DNA of 64,000 nucleotides from Prinsepia uniflora (lineage: Eukaryota > Streptophyta > Magnoliopsida > Rosales > Rosaceae), in NCBI GenBank assembly GCA_032719365.1, contig CM064872.1, forward strand, positions 53,558,891 through 53,622,890, in the 5' to 3' direction. The translations under genes were made by a program, and so were the position numbers. The notes beneath the pieces are model-generated. The model made no database searches and had not been told where the DNA came from. It was given only the letters and a program-made list of their open reading frames with translations. Below are positions 36,715-45,297 of this stretch, one piece after another (the stretch's first letter is position 1; each line of letters opens with the position of its first letter).

Positions 36715-37525
36715 CCTTCAAGGAAGGGCTTGTACTTCTTAAGAGAAGGCTTGAAGTGCTTCCATGAGGAAGACTTAGGGTGCTTCCAAGAGGAAGGCTT
36801 AGGGTGCTTCCAAAAGGAAGTCTTGAGGTGCTTCCTGAAGGAAGGCTTCAAATGCGTCCTAGTGGAGGGCTTCAAGTGCTTCCTGGTGAAAGGCTTTGTG
36901 TGCTCCCCAGAGGAAGTCTTGAGTGCTTCTTGGAAGAAGACTTTAGATGCTTCTTGGAGGAAGGCTTGAGTGCTTCTCGGAAGAAGGCTTTAGATGCTTC
37001 CTGGAGGAAGGCTTGAGTGCTTCTTGGAAGAAGGCTTTGGATGCTTCCCGGAGGAAGGCTGTGAGTGCTGCACAAAGCGAAGACTTGTATGCTTTGCATG
37101 GCGAAGGCTTGGGTACTTCGCAGGGTGAAGGCTTGGGTGCTTCGCATGACGAAGGCTTAGGTGCTTCGCAGGGCGAAGGCTTAGGTGCTTCGCAGGGCGA
37201 AGGCTTAGATGCTTCCTGGAGGAAGGCTTGAGTGCTTCTCGGAAGAAGGCTTTAGATGCTTCCTGGAGAAAGGTTTGAGTGCTTCTCGGAAGAAGGCTTT
37301 GGATGCTTCCCGGAGGAAGACTGTGAGTGCTGTGCAAAGCGAAGACTTGTATGCTTTGCATGGCGAAGGCTTGGGTACTTCGCAGGGCGAAGGCTTGGGT
37401 GCTTCGCATGGAGAAGGCTTAGGTGCTTCGTAGGGCGAAGGCTTAGGTGCTTCGCAGGGCGAAGGCTTAGATGCTTCCTGGAGGAAGGCTTTGGATGCTT
37501 CGATGACGAAGGCTTTGATGCTCGA
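36715..37525. repeat. 23-24 bp minisatellite inside the gag-only element
   Basis: More than 30 diverged tandem units built on GAAGGCTT(A/G)GGTGCTTC, most 24 bp but some 23 bp. A higher-order duplication of about 262 bp is visible (36966 against 37228). Nearly all six frames stay open because the unit contains no stop, which generates many spurious protein predictions (for example SQGEGLGA or KHLSLRPA repeats). The mixed unit length means no frame is consistently kept. Confidence 0.9.
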
Positions 37526-37689
37526 GGGCATAAGTTTTGAGAATTGTACAAACTTGTTGGTATGAATTCAAAATAACTTTTCAATCTTATTGATAATTCA
37601 AATGCACGATACTTGAATTTAAAAGGCAAATTGAAAAGAAAAATTGAAAACTACATAGACTTCTATGTCTCTCTAACTTTGACATGCAG

Positions 37690-39624
37690 CTAGTTGATGC
37701 GGATCACTTTTGATACTGGCTCCTTAGGCTCTTTGTTCTCCATGTGATCTGCAGTCCTCTTCTTGATGTAGTCTGTGCAATGTCCCTCATTCATGAGATT
37801 TTGGAGATATTTTTCGAAAGATATACATGTGCTAATATTGTGCCCATAACATTCATGATAGGCGCACCATTTTGTTTTATCAGCTTTCTCCTGATCGCCC
37901 TTGACGGGTCCTGGGTTTTTGAACCAAGTCTTGTCCTTGATCTCATTATGAATCTGGTGGACTGGTATTGAGAACTGCACTTTAGGCTTCTCGATGGTTG
38001 AGTCTTTAGGAGTTTGGTTTGCCTTACGCTTGTTGAACCCCCCATGTGAAAATTTGCCACTAACGTCCTCTTTGCGTTGTGGTGTCGATGCGGAGGCTTT
38101 CTCGCTTGTCTCGGCATGATCTAGCGCATGTGCAGCACCCTTTTCATCCTCCCAGCATGCATGTCGCTCAGCTAGAGTGAGCATCTTGGTGAGACTTCGT
38201 GCATTGCCCATGACAATGTCTCCGTAGAGCTGGCCGTCCCGAGGGAGTCCTTATTTAAATGCCATCGCTGCAACAAGGTCGCTGCATCCGACAATTCGAG
38301 ACTTCTCCTCGCAAAATCTTCGTATGTATTGTCGTAGAGTCTCTTTTGCTCTCTTTTGGACAGAGAAAAGATGGTCATCCTTCACCTCGATTGTCCGAAG
38401 TTGTGCGTACTCCTTCACAAATGCTAGAGCTAACTCTTCAAAGGACGCAATAGACCTCCTGGGGAGATGATTGAACCAAGTCATGGCTTGGCCTTGAAGA
38501 GAAGCTTGAAAAACTTTGCACATGAGCACATCGTTATGCATGTGGGGGACCATGACTCCCCGGTAATAATCTATGTGCTTTACCGGGTCGGAGGCTCCTT
38601 TGAATGGAGTGAAGTTTGGCGTTGCAAACCTTTGGGGGAATGGCTCCTCCTCAATTTCCCTTAAAAAAGGCGTTGAGAGCTGTATCTGGCGACGTAGATC
38701 GTCCTCTAGATCACCATCTCGTTGAGCACGAAGATGCCTCCCCAACATTCTTTGAACATCATTAGCCCGCAACGCACCTTCCTGAGGCGGTGAGTCATTT
38801 CGTGCTAATCGTCGAGAACCTCCTTGAGCTTCTCTCCTTGATCTCTGGGATCGTGCTGGGGAGTAGGCCTCATCTTCCCTCTCACTGCCATGGGCAGATC
38901 TTCTTGGGTCTTTGTGTTGAGCCTGAAGTTGCCCCCTACTTTCATGTGAGCGCTCCACCCGTGAAGTTGCCCCAATCCTACTTCCTAGCCGCTCATGTGC
39001 TGATGACCTTAGGCATTGTGGGCTCTTTGCTCGGCGAGCATGACTTTCTTCACCGGAGTCGCTTAGCGAAGTGTCTCGTGACATTGTTCGGCAGTGGACC
39101 GGTTCTTTCCCAGGTCGCCTTGGAGCACTCTCTTGTCCTCCTCGTGACGTGGAATGTATGTCTGGCTCTTGGACTGGTCTTTCTGCCAGGAGTCGCTGTA
39201 AAAGCTCTAACTGAAGTTGGACTTGGCTGCCCAACCTTTCTACTTGCTGCGCCAAGTTGTCCTGGGGAGGTTGGTGGTGACTTCTCCCTAAGACGTCGTG
39301 TCGCCTATCCAGAGAGTCCCTTAGGTCCATATTTGTTGTGGGCTGATCACGTCGTGATGCACTTCCCATCAACTGCCCGCTTGCCTGTTGCAAAGCCGAA
39401 GTTCTTTCCCCTAGCGCGGGCACTTGGTTAGCTGGTGAGGAGAATGCACCGAAGCTGAAGGTTGACCTCCCTCCTAGCGTCTCCATGGGTGCTTCTATGG
39501 ACACCCGCTTGGGTCGAATTGGACGCTCCTCCTGTGTCTCTATGCGAGCCTCATTCCTCGTCTGAGCAGTTGAGGCAGAAACACCTTCTCCAGCTGAACG
39601 AACAGATCGTCGAACCCTAGCCAT
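37690..39624 (-). pseudogene. Ty3/Gypsy-like gag of the non-autonomous element, one nonsense codon
   Basis: Minus-strand ATG at 39624 opens a 457-codon frame ending at TAA 38251-38253. The same frame continues without further stops to 37690. The N-terminal 250 residues are charged, Arg/Ser/Glu-rich and low complexity. A Retrotrans_gag domain follows: FPQRFATPNFTPFKG, then FQASLQGQAMTWFNHLP. After the stop come GNARSLTKML and a zinc-knuckle-like CAYHECYGHNISTC (about 37840-37880). Gag forms the particle that packages the RNA. No pol follows. The nonsense codon could be a C-to-T change at a Gln codon. Whether a shortened Gag is made is unknown. Confidence 0.88.
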
Positions 39625-39781
39625 GCTTGATCAACGAATCTTGAATGGAAATTTGTCGAACGATGAACACGTTCAAGATCTTCGAATCAACGTTAAGAAC
39701 GATGATCGAAGTAGGCTGAACGATGAACAATCGTGAGAGCTTCTTCTTGAATATCTTCAAGCTCTCAATGAAAGCACCAAT

Positions 39782-40266
39782 TGTTGAAGCTGAATTCGTC
39801 CTTTAAACTCAAAAGACTCAAGGATCCCTGCAAACAAGCAAAACAGTAAGCTATCGTTCGTTCAATGATCGAGACCCGGGGGGTGTTCGACCAAGAACGC
39901 TCCAATGCTTAAGTCAGCTTCGAAAGAGAAATCTCAAGAGCTTAAGTAGCGTTGAACAGAATTACCTTTATTGAGAAATGTGTTCCCTTTATATAGGGGG
40001 TGAGTGAGATGCTCAATTTCCATAGTTCCGATGTGGGACAAATGCTCCTTGATTTGTGCGCTAACACGTGTTACACAGATCGAGGGTGAGAGGCTTCCAC
40101 GTATCATCCCGGTTTGGGCCCAATATTTGGGCTATATAAGCATTGTGGGCTTGAGCCATGTTCGGTGCTTAGACTTTAAGTATTATTGCCAGGGGCAATT
40201 TGGTCATTTTGGGAATTATGGGCCACATGGTAGCTCCACATTCTTCCGGTGATTTTGGGTTCCACA
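39782..40266 (-). repeat. LTR (5' LTR in element sense) of the gag-only element
   Basis: 485 bp; the element's promoter is expected here. A TATATAAAGG-type TATA box lies on the minus strand at 39985-39999. Confidence 0.93.
39985..39999 (-). promoter_or_regulatory. Probable TATA box of the gag-only element
   Basis: Minus strand reads CCCCTATATAAAGGG, an ideal plant TATA box in the middle of the 5' LTR (U3/R boundary position). The same sequence exists in the other LTR at 34846-34860. A CACGTG-like G-box lies upstream in the LTR and is intact only in the 34643-35127 copy. Confidence 0.6.
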
Positions 40267-40271
40267 TAATG

Positions 40272-42055
40272 AAAAGTTGAAAACAAAACAATGAAATTTC
40301 TTAATACCTGAAATTAACCATTTTTAGTCTGCATTGAGTTACACAGATAAAAGAAATGATCAAATTCAAGGTCATTAATGCCTTCCCCCTAACATTACTG
40401 AGTTTTTTACTTTTTCACCCGATTATGTTTCTTCTTCTTGGGTGTTTTTGATTTGCATTGCCTGTAAGTGAGTGTAAACCTAAAGAGATCTAATCCTAAA
40501 AATCAACACACCTATTTTCTTAAATATAGTTCATTCATAATCTTTATTTATAAGCATATTGCTTTAGCTGATAACGACAATAGATGTGATTCGATGCAAA
40601 TAAGTGTACTTGCTTTTGAAACCGTACACCAGCACTCATGAAATCCATTAATAAAAAGAGAAAATGGCACTGATTTAATACATTCAAATCAACACACCTG
40701 TTTTCTTAAATACAGTTCATTCATAATTTTTATTTATAAGCATATTGCTTTTGCTTACAACTGCAATAAATGTGATTTGATGCAAACAAATAAGTTTACT
40801 TGCTTTTGAAACAGTTTGACTTTTCGAAACAGCAAGCTAATTCTACATTCTAAGCATTGGCTCCTTAGCATTGACTCAAGACTATGTTATGGATACTCAA
40901 GTACTTACCAATATTTGTTTTGTGCTGGATGCCCAAAATTCCTGCTGAGAAATAATGTTAGCCGAGTTTTTGAATGCATGTGAGAATACCCACCAGATTT
41001 TTTCAATGCATTTCTAGGAGATTGAGTTGTCTGCTAGGACATATTCTGAAATTATCTGATCAAAGAAAAATATCAAGCACATTATTGTATTTCATGCATT
41101 GTGAATAAGACCATTGTTTGTCAAGCACATTATTGTATTTCGCACAATCTGATTTGTTAGTAACAAACCATTGTTTGTATTTTGTTTCTCTTCGTTTTGA
41201 GGCAGTACCTATTAATTCCCACTTCATCTGCCCAGGTCATTCTATATTTGCTTAAAGGTCATTTTACCAACTGTTGGTTTGTACAAGCAGTACCTATTCA
41301 TTACTGATGAATATCCATTTGAAATGAATGAATGATATGTATTTTTTTCGGTTTTATGTTCACTGCAGTTTATGTTCACTGCAGTTTACTGTGAGGGGAC
41401 GGCAAGTTTTGTTCCAGTTAATTCCAGATCTCTTCAGGGTTATTAAGCAGGTTGGTATTATCAGTTGGTGTTCTTAGGTGAATGAATTACTCTAATTTCT
41501 TGCCAAATATAAATACAGAATATTTTGCTGATTTTTCTGTCATCTCGTGTGTATATATATATATATATATATAGATGAAAATAATTAGCAAAAGTTTAAA
41601 ATATAAAGATTAACAATACAAGCCTGAGTGTTATACATATTCATAGATTGCCTTCCTATGCATCATACATAGTGATCATGATAGTAGATTTTAATCTTTC
41701 GATCATGATAGTAGAGAATACCCACCAGATTTTTTCCATCCATTGCTAAGAGATTTAGTTGTCTGCTAGGAGATATTCTAAAATTATCCGATCAAAAAAA
41801 AAAATATCAAGCACAATATTTGTATTTCGCACAATCTGATTTTTATGTATTAAACCATTGTTTATATTTTGTTTCTCTTCGTTTTGAGGCAGTACCTATT
41901 AATTCCCACTTCATCTGCCCAGGTCATTCTATATTTGCTTAAAGGTCATTTTACCAACTATTGGTCTGTACAAGCAGTACCTATTCATTGCTGATGAATA
42001 TCCATTTCAAATTAATGAATGATATGTATTTTTTTCGGTTTTATCTTCACTGCAG
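40272..42055 (+). repeat. Helitron interior with repeated blocks
   Basis: Duplicated blocks fill this stretch. AATCAACACACCTATTTTCTTAAAT (first 20 bases: AATCAACACACCTATTTTCT) recurs at 40501 and 40687. The block with GAATACCCACCAGATTTTTT is at 40984 and 41716. The exon-bearing block repeats at 41148-41480 and 41830-42150. A (TA)n microsatellite lies at 41551-41573. The first 130 bp also contains the intron upstream of the captured aspartyl-protease exon, displaced by the LTR element. Confidence 0.6.
41385..41477 (+). pseudogene. Captured ketol-acid reductoisomerase exon, copy 2
   Basis: Same exon: acceptor CACTGCAG (the GTTCACTGCAG motif is itself duplicated just before), then FTVRGRQVLFQLIPDLF and IKQVGIISW, then TAG where the family has Gln. 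The flanking intron-like sequence (about 41210-41384) also matches copies 1 and 3, so the whole block was duplicated after capture. Confidence 0.6.
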
Positions 42056-42148
42056 TTTATTGTGAGAGGACGGCAAGATCTGTTCCAGTTAATTCCATAT
42101 CTCTTCAGGGTTATTAAGAAGGTTGGTATTATCAGTTGGGGTTCTTAG
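42056..42148 (+). pseudogene. Captured ketol-acid reductoisomerase exon, copy 3
   Basis: Acceptor CACTGCAG, then FIVRGRQDLFQLIPYLF and IKKVGIISWGS followed by TAG. WGS is closest to the enzyme's WGSQ, and TAG replaces the Gln codon CAG. The fragment lies between the gag-only LTR element and the RPA gene of the Helitron. Confidence 0.6.
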
Positions 42149-42590
42149 GTGCATGAATTGCTCTGATTTCTTTCCAAATATAAATACATAATATTTTGCT
42201 GTTTTTTCTCTGTCATGTCGTGTATATTGATTCCTATACATAGATGTGAGGTAAATTAGATTGCCTTCCTAGATTCTAAGCATTGGCTCCTTAGCATTCA
42301 CAAAATTCCTATTGAAAAGTCATGGTAGACAAGTTTTTGAATGCATGTGAGAATACCCACCAGATTTTTTGAATGCATTGTTAGAAAATTGAGTTGTCCG
42401 CCAAACAGCAAGTTAATTTTACATTGAGGTTTAAATTTTACATTCATATCTATAACAACATTTAAACAATGAAACTCATTCATGAGATAAACAACGAAAC
42501 TCATTCGAGCGAGGCAACAAATATGATATTACCAACTTCCGAGTAATTGGCAGTAAAACAGAGCATCAAATTGTACCCCACAAATATCAA

Positions 42591-44831
42591 ATGTCTTTCA
42601 ATCGGCGAACAATTTTTACCCATCTTCCAGATGATATACCTTACATTCCTCGACATCGCTTTTACCTCCTAGATTTTAATGACCTTCCATCACGCGTAAA
42701 TAATGATATCATCTTAACAGGCCAGAATTCTCTATTTGCAATGACGCAATTATGCAATTACATCAAGTTACTCCCTACAACATCGCAACAACATATTGTT
42801 TTTTTCTATTTATATACACTACTGACATTACAGATGTAATCGGTCTCATCACTAGAATGCAACATTTGGAAGAAACAATATTGTAAGACATAACTGAATT
42901 CAAATGTAATATAGAGCTGCAGAATCTAAGGTTAATACGAAACTCTCTTGCACGTACACACAAAAAAACTATTTTATCGCCTGCGTGATTATCTAAATAT
43001 ATATTCTCTTCTTACATAACAGGAATGAAACAGTGCGTGTCACACTATGGAGAAATATTGCACAATCTTTTGCTGCACTAAACATTTTTCGATTACCAAC
43101 ACCAGTCATTATGGTGTTTAGCAGCCTCAAAGTAAAACAATACCAAGGTAACATCTGTATAGTTCATCCTATTACTGATTAAAAAAATTATCGTTTAAGA
43201 TTTAACTCCTCATTTACCACCTCATAGGAAGACCTGTTCTTAGTAGTGGCGTCTCAACCCAATTCTTTGTAAATCCAAATGTTGACACCATATCTGACCA
43301 GACCCACTGGATCGTATACTTGAAGCCCAGGCTCCGTTCAAGGCCCAAAACCACCGAACTTGCACATGCTCTAACCCCGGGCCCAATCGGGGATGCCACG
43401 TGGAGATCCATCCACCCTCGGTTTACGTAACACGTGTCAGCACGTAAATCGAGAAGCATTTGTCCCACATCGAAACTTTGGGAATTGAACATCCCACCTA
43501 CCCATACATAAGGAGTACACATTTCCCAATAAAGGTAATTAAGATTCACTATTCACTATTACTCTACCAAACTTACCATTTACTACTCCCTCTTACGAAC
43601 AAAGTAACTGACTTGATCGTCGGAGGCCGGCACCACACCGGTGCCCGTACTAACGGAAACCCGCGATCCACTTGAGTTGACAGGTCACAAGAGGGACACG
43701 CGTCATTTGGTGATTGGGCAACGAGTAATCGACAGTTGGAACATTTAACGCTTCAACACCAAATATTTCGGACTATATAGAATATCTAACAGCGTATGTT
43801 CAATATAACCATTAATCAATATTTTTAATTCTTAATTTTCATCTATGAAATTTACATACACTAAATGAAAAAGTCTCACATTGTATCAAAATTGATAAAC
43901 AGCTTCAGCATGTCATCCCTTGCATTGGAAATTATCTCCACACCCTCATCCCACTCAATGGCGATGCAACAACTACAAAATGCTCCAAAATTAACCATAC
44001 AAGAACTAAGCTACATCAACTCGGAATCTCATATGGTAAACACATTATGCTTTCACAATTCAAGCCCAGTAAATGTCGATTGCGTTACATTATAACACTG
44101 TTATAATATCATTGTTTCCATATGTGCTTTAACAATCCTTCTTCTAGGGCGATTCTTACCTCTGCCGAGCCTGCATAACACGTTTTGATACAGATTATGG
44201 ATGGTGGTATCCAGTATGTCCCATTTGTTATAAGCAAATGAAAAAAAATCCACATCTGGACAACTAACATGTTCAAGTCATTCTAATCAAAGTCCAACAC
44301 CTTGGTAAGACAAGTATCATGTACAAATTACAACTACCCACTATTATATGGTCACACAACTATCATTTATAATATTTCACATAACTATCATGTACAATAT
44401 TTCACACAACTACCATTACAGGTACAAAGTCAGTATAGTTATTGAAGACCATACTAATGAAATAAATGTGATTGTCCTCGGAAGAACCGGCCAGTTCCTC
44501 TTCAATTACAATTGCGATTACTTGGTTATGAATGAAGGATATGCAGACCAAAATGAATTCCCTCCCCAAGTCCTAACAACAATTGACGTAACCAAAATTT
44601 TCCAACTGCGATTCGGCTCTCGAAAGAACGAACTAAATATGAACGATCTGCTTCTTCAACATGTTTACAATAACATAATTGAAATTGAAGACGTAATAGC
44701 TACACCAGCTACACCATCGGAAAATGTCCCCATGTCCACTTCGAGAACATCGACCGACGGTTAGTCAACCGACATATCAATTACGCCACAAAAAAGAAAA
44801 AGAAATTCTGGAAAGAAAAAATTATCGTAAC
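42591..44831 (+). pseudogene. Helitron RPA-like single-strand DNA-binding protein
   Basis: RPA70-like gene typical of plant Helitrons; it would coat single-stranded DNA during rolling-circle transposition. The first exon, 42591-42720, carries FYLLDFNDLPSRVNND. A probable GC-AG intron follows (42721-42833), and exon 2 starts DVIGLITRMQHLEE. An OB-fold with VRVTLWRNIAQSF and PVIMVFSSLKVKQYQG lies at 43024-43148. After a solo LTR (43280-43758) the frame resumes as ISDYIEYLTAYVQ. A zinc ribbon (CRACITRF, CPICYKQM) lies at 44155-44245, then an OB-fold with YKVSIVIEDHTNEINV. TAG at 44762 precedes a short basic tail (QKRKRNSGKKKLS) ending at 44831. The LTR disrupts it. Without the LTR and the late TAG it would be nearly intact. 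Confidence 0.88.
43280..43758 (+). mobile_element. Solo LTR inside the RPA gene
   Basis: 479 bp starting TGTTGACACC and ending GCTTCAACA (TGTTGA...TCAACA), flanked by perfect 5-bp duplications CCAAA (43275-43279, 43759-43763). The RPA protein frame is continuous across the site if one CCAAA and the LTR are ignored, which independently confirms the boundaries. Its central part (GTAACACGTGTCAGCACG, AAGCATTTGTCCCACATCG, AATAAAGGTAATT) is related to the LTR of the gag-only element 3 kb away, but in opposite orientation. Confidence 0.92.
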
Positions 44832-44938
44832 TTACAAGTATATATTTCACTATCATCTGTAACTATTGACTTTCTATTAATATAAGTACATTATAAACAT
44901 GCAAAATATTATATTATATCTACAAACCAATTGTCTCA

Positions 44939-44969
44939 CCCGCGACAACGCGCGGGCTGTTCCACTAGT
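44939..44969 (+). other. Helitron 3' terminus: hairpin plus CTAGT
   Basis: Stem CCCGCG (44939-44944) pairs with CGCGGG (44951-44956) across a 6-nt loop. Thirteen bases later the element ends CTAGT at 44969; the next base, 44970, is the host T. Stem, spacer and CTRR-type end are those expected for the Helitron termination signal. Confidence 0.88.
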
Positions 44970-45116
44970 TGCTCCTAAAATGAAATACTAGATTACTAGT
45001 GGTAGCCAATATTACATGTTGGATTAGGCCCAACGTGGCCCAAATTGGCTGAGAAGATTGCCAAGCCCACCCAAATCAAATGAAAGCCTGCATCAAGTGA
45101 CGGAGCGTAAAAATAA
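44970..45116. other. Host sequence between the Helitron and the MULE
   Basis: About 138 bp of apparently host DNA, then the 9-bp MULE target copy TAAAAATAA (45108-45116). It is probably a piece of the original ECHIDNA upstream region. No gene. Confidence 0.55.
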
Positions 45117-45297
45117 GGCTTTTTATCCAAAATGCACCCCAAACCGTTTTTTGTATCAAAATGCACCCTTAATCTCCATTCTCGATCCAATTTGGTCTTT
45201 TTCCATTTGAGAGGTTAAAATCAGGATTAAATTGGTCAATTTGTACACCTAACCATCTAAAAATTAATGAAAAAAAACGGATGTTCCTCCACATCAG

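Larger units (their letters stand above)
34643..40266 (-). mobile_element. Gag-only (TR-GAG type) LTR retrotransposon
   Basis: 5624 bp with 485-bp LTRs at 34643-35127 and 39782-40266 that differ at only three sites by direct comparison. The target duplication TAATG is perfect (34638-34642, 40267-40271). Transcription sense is minus: on that strand the LTR begins TGTGGAACCC and ends TTCAACA. A primer-binding-site-like TTGGTGCTTTCATTGAGAG follows the 5' LTR (39762-39781), and a GTGGGGGCATT purine tract precedes the 3' LTR (35128-35140). The interior encodes a Ty3/Gypsy-like gag, but no protease, RT, RNase H or integrase. Instead it has a long minisatellite and unassigned sequence. Non-autonomous, probably very young. 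Confidence 0.9.
14329..44969 (+). mobile_element. Giant Helitron with Rep/helicase, RPA and captured exons
   Basis: The 5' end reads TCTATACTAAAG, preceded by A. The 3' end is a 6-bp GC hairpin, a 13-nt spacer and CTAGT, followed by T. That is the standard Helitron layout (5' TC, 3' CTRR, insertion between A and T, no target duplication). Between the ends are the two gene types diagnostic of plant Helitrons, a Rep/PIF1-like helicase (27891-32431) and an RPA-like protein (42591-44831), both on the same strand. Length is 30,641 bp, of which about 6.8 kb is nested LTR elements (22396-23108, 34643-40266, 43280-43758). It also holds captured host exons and internal segmental duplications. The gene is broken, so it is not autonomous now. 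The 3' end is more secure than the 5' end; a nested pair of Helitrons is an alternative. Confidence 0.75.

Noticed and set aside
36603..37629. Many 90-140 codon frames on both strands
   Set aside because: All arise from the stop-free 23-24 bp minisatellite; unit length varies, so no frame is maintained.
38790..39431. 213-codon plus-strand frame
   Set aside because: It is the antisense shadow of the low-complexity gag N-terminus on the minus strand and has no domain.
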